From contig DAIDAB010000004.1 in assembly GCA_027310845.1 (NCBI GenBank), positions 1 to 24,497 of the forward strand: 24,497 bases of DNA. The letters are read 5' to 3'. The position numbers and the translations under genes were made by a program. The notes beneath the pieces are model-generated. The model was not told the DNA's origin. It saw only the letters and a program-made list of their open reading frames with translations, and made no database searches. Origin of the DNA: a bacterium. Lineage in GTDB: Archaea; Thermoproteota; Nitrososphaeria; Nitrososphaerales; CADDZS01. Shown piece by piece: positions 13,861-22,600 of this stretch. The stretch's first letter is position 1. Every line of letters begins with the position of its first letter.

Positions 13861-14778
13861 TTGTGCGATGATATGCCTCATGGGATGTCCTGGCACGATT
13901 ACAATGAATCTTTGGTCGAGAGAGGAAGGATCATCTTCGATCTTGGATTTGCAAGCTCTTGGAAGAGTGAGCTCAAATCGATGAATAAGCACAAGGTTGG
14001 AAGACCCTTTGATTTTCCTGAATCGTACATTGAATTTCTCACATTCATGAAAGTAGGATTTGACGCTCCGTATCGGTTGATTGAAGGAGCTACTGAAGCT
14101 CTCTCCGAATACATCTCATTTATCAAGAACATTTGTTTCACCCAGATTCGGAGGAGGATGATCCGTCTCATGAAGGGAAAGAAACCAGCGGAAATTATTG
14201 GAGCGGTGAATGATGGAAAGGAGCCTGTCACAGTCGTGGTTGATTCGACCGGTCTAACTACCACGAACAGAGGCTCATACATCGAGGATAAGTGGAGGAA
14301 GGAAAAGAGAAAGTTTCTCAAATTACACATTTTAGCTGATAAAAAGACAGGCAAGATCGCAGGCTTTAGAGTCACTTCAGAGCACACGGGCGATGCGAAG
14401 AAATTCGTTCCACTCGTCAAGGAGGCATCAAAGAAGAACAAGATCTCGAAGATCTATGGAGACACATCTTACGATGCAAGGAGGAATTTCAATCTCCTAG
14501 ATGAACTGGAAATCGAACCTGCAATCAAGATACGAAAGAATGCTAGAACTCTATCAAGAGGATCTCCTCTTCGAAGGGAGGAAACTGTCCTGATGAAGAG
14601 GCTCTGTCTCGAAGGGTGGAAGAAACTCAAAGACTATGGAAAGAGGTGGATGGCTGAAATTGTGTTCTCCTCGTTCAAAAGAGTGTTAGGTGAAGCTATC
14701 AGATCTAGGAAATTTCTCTGCCAGAAGGCTGAAGCTTCACTCAAGGTCATGCTTTACAACAAGTTCATCTCCGTGTAG
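13861..14778 (+). CDS. IS5-like DDE transposase
   Basis: A 305-residue RNase H-fold transposase that appears complete. The catalytic triad is Asp128 (VTVVVDSTG), Asp201 (IYGDTSYDARRNF) and Glu266 (MAEIVFSSFKRVLGE), with the N-terminal helical domain WHDYNESLVERGRIIFDLGF and the characteristic KLHILADKKTGKIAGFRVT strand pair. Translation may begin at TTG 13861, ATG 13873 or ATG 13885; the last places WHDYNESL next to the start, the usual distance in the family. A related but decayed copy lies at 5340-5797. Because it separates the HTH-CBS/coxM/coxS operon from whatever lay upstream, it may mark a rearrangement. No frameshift or internal stop is seen, so it may be active. Confidence 0.93.
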   Translation: MCDDMPHGMSWHDYNESLVERGRIIFDLGFASSWKSELKSMNKHKVGRPFDFPESYIEFLTFMKVGFDAPYRLIEGATEALSEYISFIKNICFTQIRRRMIRLMKGKKPAEIIGAVNDGKEPVTVVVDSTGLTTTNRGSYIEDKWRKEKRKFLKLHILADKKTGKIAGFRVTSEHTGDAKKFVPLVKEASKKNKISKIYGDTSYDARRNFNLLDELEIEPAIKIRKNARTLSRGSPLRREETVLMKRLCLEGWKKLKDYGKRWMAEIVFSSFKRVLGEAIRSRKFLCQKAEASLKVMLYNKFISV

Positions 14779-14841
14779 AAATGAAAAATCATGCCGAACT
14801 AGAAAACACGTCTCAAATGAATTGAATTAGGCCACATGCTA

Positions 14842-14852
14842 CCTCGAACCTA
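14842..14852 (+). repeat. Right copy of 11-bp direct repeat flanking the IS
   Basis: CCTCGAACCTA, identical to 13806-13816; its first base overlaps the candidate inverted end TGCTAC. Confidence 0.55.
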
Positions 14853-14964
14853 AACTCGCCTAGTGCGAGAATCGCAGGGGCGTATTGCTCGCCCGCCTTG
14901 TCGAAGTGTTCTTGGGCGTTTCAAAACCGTTATGTCGTTCGACTCTGTTTCATGTTAATTCACC

Positions 14965-15156
14965 TTGCAGCGAGAAAATAAATCGCCTGCTGCCAAGAAA
15001 GAGAAAGAAGCAGATAGCCTAAATTATTATTGTGCTAATTTCTTCGCGGCTTTCAAATCCGAGAAAGGTTTGGAAGAGCACATGAAAACGCACTTGGAAC
15101 TAAAGGTGGAGACATCAATCTGTCGAATGCAGGCAACGCCTGCAGGCGTAATTTAG
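14965..15156 (+). CDS. Small C2H2 zinc-finger-like protein with one zinc ligand replaced
   Basis: A TTG-initiated frame of 63 codons. Residues 21-43 read YYCANFFAAFKSEKGLEEHM and on to KTH, which follows the classical C2H2 finger spacing (Y-x-C-x2-C-x3-F-x5-L-x2-H-x3-H) except that the second Cys is Phe. The structural Phe and Leu and both His are kept. The N terminus is Lys/Glu-rich (SPAAKKEKEAD), common in small archaeal zinc-finger proteins. With only three ligands it may bind zinc poorly, so this could be a decaying gene or a variant. The C-terminal 15 codons overlap a perfect hairpin. It faces another small C2H2 gene 76 bp away on the opposite strand. Probably DNA-, RNA- or protein-binding; no partner is evident. 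Confidence 0.5.
   Translation: MQRENKSPAAKKEKEADSLNYYCANFFAAFKSEKGLEEHMKTHLELKVETSICRMQATPAGVI
15128..15144. other. Perfect 7-bp stem hairpin at the end of the zinc-finger-like gene
   Basis: TGCAGGC-aac-GCCTGCA is a perfect stem with a three-base loop, overlapping the last codons of the preceding gene. No T-run follows, so it is not a standard terminator. It could protect a transcript end or be a protein-binding palindrome. Confidence 0.45.
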
Positions 15157-15232
15157 AGAAAGCATTCTCAGGGTTGAATCTCGGCAATTCGCGCAAAATT
15201 GACATTGGTGCTCGTAGGACTCGTAATGAAAA

Positions 15233-15394
15233 TCACCATTCTGAATACTTGTCGTGTCGAGTTCTCTCGTAGTGATCCATCAATCCTGCTCTTGCACCAA
15301 AAGATCGCCAACATTTCACGCAGGGAAACGTCAAATTTCTAAGCCATTGTTCCTTTTCCTGAGCATCTTTTCCGCGCCCTTCTGAATTTTCCAT
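15233..15394 (-). CDS. Very small C2H2 zinc-finger protein, 53 residues (or 3' part of a frame-shifted gene)
   Basis: From the ATG at 15394 the frame encodes a textbook C2H2 finger: FPCVKCWRSFGARAGLMDHY then ERTRH, with Cys25, Cys28, His41 and His47, i.e. C-x2-C-x12-H-x5-H, plus the core Phe32 and Leu38. A charged helix precedes it. The frame is open upstream to 15427, and the residues there (ASAIQEAWREMEN) continue naturally from the CxxC of the overlapping frame at 15339-15521, so the original gene may have been longer and is now split by a one-base shift. Single-finger proteins of this size occur widely in archaea; a nucleic-acid- or protein-binding role is likely. Finger assignment is strong; the gene start is not. 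Confidence 0.6.
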   Translation of the reverse strand: MENSEGRGKDAQEKEQWLRNLTFPCVKCWRSFGARAGLMDHYERTRHDKYSEW

Positions 15395-15521
15395 TTCTCT
15401 CCAAGCTTCTTGGATTGCAGAGGCAATTCATGCATACTTCAGTTTTTTTGAAGAAATCAAAGCTTACTCCTCTCTTCCAACTTGCTTCGTGACATTCGTC
15501 CTGTTGGAATCCACCTTTCAA
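15339..15521 (-). CDS. Cysteine-rich small frame, probable 5' part of the C2H2 gene (frameshift?)
   Basis: A TTG-initiated frame with DECHEASWKRGVSFDFFKKTE followed by VCMNC: a Cys-His plus CxxC arrangement that could bind zinc. After the CxxC the translation turns into an unconvincing basic stretch (NPRSLERNGKFRRARKRC), while the frame shifted by one base gives a good helix leading into a complete C2H2 finger. A run of seven A residues (minus strand, just before the Thr-Glu-Val codons) is a possible slippage site. Either a degraded gene, a sequencing error, or a programmed shift joining the two halves into about 96 residues. Confidence 0.38.
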   Translation of the reverse strand: MKGGFQQDECHEASWKRGVSFDFFKKTEVCMNCLCNPRSLERNGKFRRARKRCSGKGTMA

Positions 15522-15910
15522 AGTAGTTACACTTCCTAAAGATCATGGGATTGAGATATTCAAACAGATGGATGGGGTTGGAATAGCAACAAATCAGTCG
15601 TAGTCACCGTGATCTTAGCAGAGTATGGTCTTAAGACCAGGGGGCTGATTGTCATTAGCGCCGCTTCCTATTTTCCCATGGAATCAGATTTAAGAGTACT
15701 TGAGTTGATCCAACTTGGCTTACAAGTTCCTCAGTATGTAGAGTCCTGGCCACTTTTCTGTTTCGTATTCTCTCGCGTTTCCACCAGCGTATCACCAATA
15801 GTCCGTAGAATGAACTACCGAGAAGCCTGCACAAGACCATAATTCGCATTCAACGAGCGAATAATAGAGGCACGAGTTTTAATCAAGTTTAATCTCATCG
15901 GCACAAAACG
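15522..15910. other. Intergenic stretch upstream of the RNA polymerase operon, no firm gene
   Basis: About 390 bp. Two overlapping frames, one per strand (plus 15609-15842, minus 15655-15849), have no recognisable motif and poor protein character. No RNA fold was recognised. The region from about 15870 is AT-rich and leads into the rpoH promoter. Confidence 0.5.
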
Positions 15911-15917
15911 TATATAG
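15909..15917 (+). promoter_or_regulatory. TATA box of the RNA polymerase operon
   Basis: CGTATATAG is a strong archaeal TATA element, the clearest in the window. A transcript start is expected near 15940, giving a leader of about 43 nt to the rpoH GTG, which has an SD-like AAGGTG. Alternatively a near-leaderless start at the TTG at 15944 would add 13 residues to RpoH. Confidence 0.65.
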
Positions 15918-15982
15918 GGTAATTCACGAACGAACATTGATACTTGTATTCTACCGTAGGGTATCTCCTAGAAGGTGTTATA

Positions 15983-16255
15983 GTGGTAAAGAAGACGAAG
16001 AAAGAAGAGATAATCGAAGAACCCAAAGTCACTGATCATAAACTTGTGCCAAAGCATGAAATTCTTAATGAACCAGAAAAGAAGCAGATATTGTCGCAAT
16101 TCAGTGCGAGCGAGGATCAGTTTCCTTTCCTCTTCAGTACAGATCCTGTCGCAAGGGAAATTGGGGCGAAACCTGGTGACATGGTCAAGATAACTCGGAT
16201 CAGCGACACTGCTGGCGAGGCAATTTACTATAGGTATGTGGTGGAGTCGGTTTAG
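15983..16255 (+). CDS. rpoH: DNA-directed RNA polymerase subunit H (Rpo5)
   Basis: Small archaeal RNA polymerase subunit that contacts the jaw domain. The conserved block is LVPKHEILNEPEKKQILSQF then SASEDQFPFLFSTDPVAREI, GAKPGDMVKITR and the C-terminal YYRYVV. The core domain is about 75 residues; a Lys/Glu-rich N-terminal extension (KKTKKEEIIEEPKVTDHK) precedes it. I choose the GTG at 15983 because AAGGTG lies just upstream; the frame is also open from a TTG at 15944, 30 bp after the TATA box. First gene of rpoH-rpoB-rpoA-L30e-nusA; the gap to rpoB is 3 bp. Confidence 0.95.
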   Translation: MVKKTKKEEIIEEPKVTDHKLVPKHEILNEPEKKQILSQFSASEDQFPFLFSTDPVAREIGAKPGDMVKITRISDTAGEAIYYRYVVESV

Positions 16256-16258
16256 CAA

Positions 16259-19200
16259 TTGCAGAGAGCCCAGAGTCAATATGATGCATGGCCTGTTCTG
16301 CAGGATATCCTTACCCGTGAGGGTGTAGCAAGGCAGCATCTCAATTCGTATAACGAGTTTATTCAAAGAGGGCTTCAGAGCATCATCGACGAGATTGGCT
16401 CGATCGACATCGAGACAGTGGGTACGCCCTACAAAGTAAAGTTCGGGAAGGTTAAACTCAAGCTGCCGCGAGTGGTTGAAATCGATGGCTCCGTGAGCAA
16501 CATTCTCCCGTTGGAAGCTAGACTTCGCAACCTCACTTACGCATCTCCAATCTTTGTGGACATGACTGTAGAAGAGGATGGTATAGTCAGAGAAAACCAA
16601 GAGCAACACATAGGCGATCTGCCCGTGATGGTTAAGTCGGATCGTTGCATGCTTGCAACTATGAACGGACAGCAGCTCATAGAGGTCGGGGAAGATCCTA
16701 AGGACCCTGGAGGTTACTTTATCATCAACGGCTCTGAACGAGTCATAGTCGGGCTCGAAGACCTTTCTCCTAACAAGATTCTGGTTGATCTAGAAAGGGT
16801 TGGGGGAGTCACAAATTACAAGGCCAAAGTCTACTCCTCAATTGTGGGCTATAGAGCAAAGCTCGAGATTACGCTTAAGCAAGACGAATCAATTGTCGTG
16901 AAGCTGCCAAGCTCGCCTGTTGATTTACCACTAATCATTGTCTTGCGTGCGCTCGGCCTAGAAACTGACAAGGAAATAGCTGAAGCGGTTTCTCTGAGGC
17001 ACCGAGTTCAGGATAGGCTGGAGGTCTCGTTCGAAAAGGCAAGTGAAGCCAAGACAACAAAGGACGCTTTGATGTATATTGGAAACAGAGTTGCCCATGG
17101 AATGCTCGATGAGTTCAGGCTCAGACGAGCCGAATCAGTTCTGGACTGGGGTCTTTTGCCCCATCTCGGAAAGACCAAAGATGACAGGTACGACAAAGCG
17201 ATCTTCTTGGGTGAATCAGTGAACAAGCTCCTCGAACTTCGTTTGAATCTGCTTGAACCCGATGACAAGGATCACTATGGAAACAAAGTCATCAAATTCG
17301 CAGGTCAGATGATCGCGGACCTGTTTCGCACAGCCTTCAGAAATCTGGCACGGGATATGAAATACCAGCTCGAAAGAACTGGGCAGAGAAGAGGATTGAA
17401 TGTGGTTGGCGCAGCGATTAGGCCAGGAATCATCACTGACAAATTGAACAATGCGATCGCTACGGGTAACTGGGGGAGAGGTAAAGTCGGAGTAACACAA
17501 CTCCTGGACAGAACTAATTACCTATCAACACTTTCCCATCTTCGAAGGATCCAATCACCTCTTTCAAGGAGCCAGCCAAACTTTGAGGCAAGAGACCTCC
17601 ATGCAACGCACTTTGGGAGGATCTGCCCGAGCGAGACACCAGAGGGATCTAACTGCGGTCTCGTTAAGAACCTTGCTTTGTCTGCAGTCATTTCAGTCAG
17701 TGTCCCCTCTGCCCAAGTCGTCGCAAAACTCTATGACCTTGGAGTAAAGCCATTCAAGGAAGCTGACGAGAAACTCAAAATGGATGGATGCAGAGTTTTC
17801 GTAGAGGGAAGATTTGTAGGTTTTGTTAAGGACGGCGACACGCTTGCCAAATCATTTAGAAAATTTAGGCGCGAGGGTCAGATTCATCCACACGCTGGAA
17901 TTGCATACTTTGCCGCACGAAGCGAGGGAGCCACAGACCGAGTATACATCGCAACAAATTCAGGCAGAGTCTTGCGCCCGCTCATCTTGTGTGAAGGAGG
18001 AAGGCCACTTCTCACTCCTGAATTGATCAAAAGAGTTGAGGCGCAACAGCTCAACTGGAGAGACCTTGTTCAGATGGGGGTTATCGAGCTACTCGATGCA
18101 AACGAGGAGGAAAACACCCTCATAGCAATAGACTACAAACACCTCGGAGAGAAACATACTCATCTCGAAATGTACCCCTCTGCAATATTGGGCATTGCTG
18201 CTTCAGTCATTCCTTATCCTGAACATAATCAATCTCCGAGAAACACATACGAATCTGCCATGGCTAAGCAGTCACTTGGCTTCCCGACGCCCACTTATCC
18301 ATTCAGCACCTACGTCAGGGAGCACCTTCTCGTCTACCCACAGCCGCCACTGGTGAAGACGAGGTCAACTTCGCTTCTGAGCCTTGACGAGCGCCCGACA
18401 GGAACCAATGCCGTCGTCGCGGTATTGTCGTTCGAGGGCTACAACATTGAGGACGCAATCATCTTCAACAAATCAGCAATCGACAGAGGGCTAGCCAGGT
18501 CAATTTTCTATCGATTATACGAGGCGGAGGCGAAACAGTACCTTGGAGGTATGAAGGATACATTCGAAGTCCCCCGTCCTGATGCGAACATTAGAGGTTA
18601 TCGCGGTGAGAAGTATTACCGACTGATTGAATCTGACGGAGTCGTGATGCACGAAGCACAGGTAGCTGGAGGAGATGTCATCATCGGAAGAACTAGCCCT
18701 CCGAGATTCATGGAGGAATACAAGGAGTTCGAGGTCAAGGGCCCCTACAGGCGGGATACTTCAATCGGAGTTAGGGCGAGTGAAAGTGGAGTCGTCGACG
18801 CGGTTTTCATCACGGAAAACGAAGAAGGTGGAAAGATGTACAAAGTCCGCGTCAGGGACATGAGGATACCTGAAATCGGAGACAAGTTTGCCTCTCGACA
18901 TGGTCAGAAAGGAGTCATCGGCCTTGTCGTAAACCAAGAAGATATGCCCTACACAGAAGAAGGACTTGTTCCTGACGTTATCATCAATCCGCATGCATTT
19001 CCGTCGCGAATGACTGCGGGCCAATTCCTCGAATCTCTTGCTGGCAAGGCAGCAGCAGTCAGAGGAAGACCAGTCGACGGAACTGCATTTAGCGGCGAGA
19101 ACGCAGAATCCCTTGAAGCGGCACTTAGGGAGGGAGGATTTGCACCCACTGGGAGAGAAGTGATGTACGATGGAAGAACTGGCCGCAAGTTTGCTGCGGA

Positions 19201-19615
19201 CGTGTACATAGGCGTTGTATTCTACCAAAAGCTTCACCACATGGTCGCCGACAAGATTCACGCGCGAGCTCGTGGACAGGTGCAGATGCTCACAAAACAG
19301 CCAACGGAAGGAAGAGCGAGAGGCGGCGGTCTCAGGTTTGGAGAAATGGAGCGCGACTGCCTCATTGCTTATGGAGCTTCAATGGTCTTGAAGGACAGAC
19401 TTCTCGACGAGGCGGACAAGACGGAAGTGCATGTGTGTGAGAAATGCGGTCTGATAGCATACTACGACGCGAAGCAGAGAAAGTACGTGTGTAGAATAGA
19501 TGGTGATAGTGCGAGAATCTCAACAATAGTGATTGCGTACGCCTTCAAACTATTGTTGCAGGAAATGATGAGCCTCAACATCGCGCCCAGGCTTATGCTG
19601 AAGGACAAAGTGTGA
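16259..19615 (+). CDS. rpoB: DNA-directed RNA polymerase subunit B (unsplit B'+B'', Rpo2)
   Basis: Second largest polymerase subunit, 1118 residues in one chain; several euryarchaeal groups split it in two. Landmarks are WPVLQDILTREGVARQHLNS at the start, GGYFIINGSERVIVGLEDLS, the FGRICPSETPEGSNCGLVKN fork/active-site region, GDKFASRHGQKGVIG (874-885) of the catalytic centre, and RGGGLRFGEMERDCLIAYGA near the end. The C-terminal zinc site reads CEKCGL (Cys1060, Cys1063) and VCRIDGD (Cys1078), with Asp1081 at the usual fourth ligand position. The TTG at 16259 is required, since no ATG or GTG precedes the conserved WPVLQDIL. It starts 3 bp after rpoH. Confidence 0.98.
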   Translation: MQRAQSQYDAWPVLQDILTREGVARQHLNSYNEFIQRGLQSIIDEIGSIDIETVGTPYKVKFGKVKLKLPRVVEIDGSVSNILPLEARLRNLTYASPIFVDMTVEEDGIVRENQEQHIGDLPVMVKSDRCMLATMNGQQLIEVGEDPKDPGGYFIINGSERVIVGLEDLSPNKILVDLERVGGVTNYKAKVYSSIVGYRAKLEITLKQDESIVVKLPSSPVDLPLIIVLRALGLETDKEIAEAVSLRHRVQDRLEVSFEKASEAKTTKDALMYIGNRVAHGMLDEFRLRRAESVLDWGLLPHLGKTKDDRYDKAIFLGESVNKLLELRLNLLEPDDKDHYGNKVIKFAGQMIADLFRTAFRNLARDMKYQLERTGQRRGLNVVGAAIRPGIITDKLNNAIATGNWGRGKVGVTQLLDRTNYLSTLSHLRRIQSPLSRSQPNFEARDLHATHFGRICPSETPEGSNCGLVKNLALSAVISVSVPSAQVVAKLYDLGVKPFKEADEKLKMDGCRVFVEGRFVGFVKDGDTLAKSFRKFRREGQIHPHAGIAYFAARSEGATDRVYIATNSGRVLRPLILCEGGRPLLTPELIKRVEAQQLNWRDLVQMGVIELLDANEEENTLIAIDYKHLGEKHTHLEMYPSAILGIAASVIPYPEHNQSPRNTYESAMAKQSLGFPTPTYPFSTYVREHLLVYPQPPLVKTRSTSLLSLDERPTGTNAVVAVLSFEGYNIEDAIIFNKSAIDRGLARSIFYRLYEAEAKQYLGGMKDTFEVPRPDANIRGYRGEKYYRLIESDGVVMHEAQVAGGDVIIGRTSPPRFMEEYKEFEVKGPYRRDTSIGVRASESGVVDAVFITENEEGGKMYKVRVRDMRIPEIGDKFASRHGQKGVIGLVVNQEDMPYTEEGLVPDVIINPHAFPSRMTAGQFLESLAGKAAAVRGRPVDGTAFSGENAESLEAALREGGFAPTGREVMYDGRTGRKFAADVYIGVVFYQKLHHMVADKIHARARGQVQMLTKQPTEGRARGGGLRFGEMERDCLIAYGASMVLKDRLLDEADKTEVHVCEKCGLIAYYDAKQRKYVCRIDGDSARISTIVIAYAFKLLLQEMMSLNIAPRLMLKDKV

Positions 19616-19646
19616 TCTTAGAAGAGTAGGGGGTTCGAGAAAGGAT

Positions 19647-22600
19647 ATGTCGATTGAAGAGTCTATCAAATCTGTCGGTGGAATAAGGTTCGCCCTCAGC
19701 TCTCCGAGTGAGATAAGGAAATACAGCGTCGCTGAAATTACAGCTCCTGAGACGTACGACGAGGACGGGATGCCAGTACAGGGAGGATTAATGGACAACA
19801 GGCTGGGGACGCTTGAACCGGGGCAGAAATGCGCGAGTTGTGGAAACACAGCTCCTAAATGTCCAGGACACTTTGGACATATTGAACTCGCAGAACCAGT
19901 AATCCACATCGCCTTCGTGGATGACATCCATAAGCTACTCATCTCGACTTGCCGGGCTTGCGGACGTCTACTCCTTTCCCAAGATGATATTGCGGAATAC
20001 AAGAAGAGGCTTGATGAAAGGTCTTCTGCCTCACCCATGCTGATTGAAATTATCTCTCGCGAGATACTGAACAAAGTCAAGAAGGCCAAAGAATGCTTTT
20101 TCTGTGGAAGGGGGCAATACGAGATCGAATTCACCAAACCGACCGTATTCCACGAAATCACAGAAAGCGGCGGGGCGACAAGACTCTTGCCCGTTGCTAT
20201 AAGAGAACGGCTTGAAAGAATCACAAATGACGACCTAAGACTGCTTGGGTACGACCCATCAAGCGCGAGGCCTGAGTGGCTAGTGCTTCAGGTTTTACCT
20301 GTTCCTCCAGTCGCGGTCAGGCCATCGATAACACTCGAATCGGGAATCAGATCAGAAGACGACCTCACTCATAAGATTGTCGACATTCTCCGTGTGAACC
20401 AGAGGGTAAGAGAGAGCAAAGAATCTGGAACTCCTCCGTTGATCGTGCAAGATTTAGTAGACTTACTACAGTACCATGTTACGACTTACTTTGATAATGA
20501 AGTATCAGGCATTCCTCAGGCTCATCACAGATCGGGGCGTCCACTCAAGACAATCAGCCAGAGGCTCAAGGGAAAAGAAGGGCGATTCAGGGGTAGTCTC
20601 TCTGGAAAGAGAGTTGATTTCTCAAGTCGAACCGTCATTTCTCCAGACCCCTCGCTCGACATTTCCGAAGTCGGCGTTCCATATGAGGTCGCAAGAAAAC
20701 TCACTATCCCGGAAAAGGCTTCTCCTTGGAATCTTGAATTCCTGAAGAAACTCATACTCAACGGACCCTTCAAACATCCGGGAGCGAACTACATAATCAG
20801 GCCAGACGGCATCAAGATCAGACTGGACTATGTAACTGACCTCCAGATGCACGCGGATTCACTTGCTCCAGGATTCATAGTCGAACGTCACCTAACCGAC
20901 GGAGACATTGTGATCTTCAATAGACAACCGTCCTTGCACAGAATGTCTGTAATGGCACACTACGTGAAAGTGCTTCCTTACAGGACATTCAGATTGCATC
21001 CTGCCGTGTGCCCTCCATACAACTCTGATTTTGATGGGGATGAAATGAACCTTCATGTGCCACAGAGCGAGGAAGCAAGGTCAGAGGCTCTCACATTGAT
21101 GCGGGTCCAAGATCAGATACTTTCCCCGAGATACGGCGGACCGATCATTGGCGGGATCAGGGATTTTCTCACCGCTGCATACCTTCTGACAAAAGAAGGA
21201 ACCTACATCACAAAGGATGAGTTCACCAGCTTGGCGCTCGCTGGAGGAATGACAGCGGATCAGGAATTGCCAAAGCCGGAAAAGAGTGAACCTGAACCAC
21301 TCTATACAGGAAGACAACTATTCTCGCTCTTCCTGCCCAAGGATTTCAACTACGTTCTGATCTCAAAGTGGGAAAAGAGCTCACGAGGTGCCACGAAAGA
21401 TGTCGTGATCAAGAATGGACAGCTCCTTAGTGGAGTAATTGACCGTGCTGCAATTGGTGCTGAGGAGTCAGACTCTATACTCCACAGAATCGCAAAGGAC
21501 TACGGAACGGAAGAAGCGAGGCGATTCCTAAACTCAATATTGAGGCTGCTCAAGGGTTTCATCACAAGATCTGGCTTTAGCTACGGATACGACGAGCTTG
21601 AGCTTCCAGAAGATGTGAGGAATAAGATCTCCGAGACTTTGGACGAATCATATTCCAAGGTGAAGGATCTCAACGAACAGTACAGGAAGGGTGCGTTGCC
21701 AGAGACCAGAGGACTCTCGCCGGAGAGTGCACTCGAGTTCTATGTGGCGAACGAGCTTTCAAGGGCAAGAGAAAAGGCAGGAAGGATTGCCGACAAATCA
21801 TTCTCAATACAGAATGCGGGAATCATCATGGCCAGAACCGGAGCAAGGGGCTCTACGCTGAACCTTGGTCAGATGACAGCTGCCCTAGGTCAGCAGTCGG
21901 TCAGGGGAAAGAGGATCGAGAAAGGATACCAGAACAGGGCCTTGCCTCACTTTGCACCTCATGACCCAAGCCCAGATGCTAGAGGTTTCGTCCGGTCAAA
22001 TTACAGGGATGGACTTAACGCGATAGAATTTTTCTTTCACGCGATGGGAGGGAGAGAGGGCCTCGTCGACACCGCGGTAAGGACTCAGCAGAGCGGATAT
22101 ATGCAAAGACGACTGGTCAACGCTCTTGAACATCTCAAGGTCGAGTACGACTTGACCGTCAGAGATCCAAACGGCAACATCATCCAGTTCAAGTACGGGG
22201 AGGATGGAATTGATCCCGCGAAGAGCGACCATGGACTCGCAGTCAACTTAGAGCGGCTTGTCGACACCATGGCGCTTTCGGCTGACGTCTCGAGGCCTGC
22301 AGCTGAATCAACAATCGAGAAGACGGTTGAAAAATACTCTGAATCCCTAAATCCAAGACTCAAGGCTGACTTGCTTGGCACACTCAAGGATTCCAAGCTT
22401 GATCCAAAATCTGTGGAGAAGGTATGCGAGCGAGTCGTCGAGCTTGTGAAGAAGAGTACCGTTGAGCCTGGAGAGGCGTCAGGAATCGTGGCTGCCCAGT
22501 CAATCGGCGAGCCCGGAACACAAATGACGCTCAGGACATTCCACTTCGCAGGGGTCAAGGAACGCGACGTCACACTGGGACTACCCCGACTCATAGAGCT

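Larger units (their letters stand above)
13806..14852 (+). mobile_element. IS5-like insertion element with flanking direct repeats
   Basis: The intact transposase is flanked by an exact 11-bp direct repeat, CCTCGAACCTA (13806-13816 and 14842-14852). Just inside are short inverted ends, GTAGCA (13821-13826) and TGCTAC (14837-14842). The direct repeat could be a target duplication, though it is longer than usual for this family, and there is a 4-bp offset between repeat and inverted end on the left. Exact boundaries are therefore uncertain. The element sits between the cox-type operon promoter and the zinc-finger genes. Confidence 0.5.

Noticed and set aside
15128..15144. Hairpin considered as an intrinsic terminator
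   Set aside because: No T-run follows, and archaeal termination depends mainly on T-runs rather than on such hairpins.
15485..15604. Plus-strand frame containing KVVTLPKDHGIEIFKQMDG
   Set aside because: No start codon, short, and antisense to the better-supported cysteine-rich minus frame.
15609..15849. Overlapping open frames on both strands before the rpoH promoter
   Set aside because: No recognisable motif in either; each is probably the shadow of the other in non-coding DNA.
19550..20224. 224-codon minus-strand open frame over the rpoB/rpoA junction
   Set aside because: Antisense shadow of rpoA, whose plus-strand frame carries the zinc clamp motifs there.
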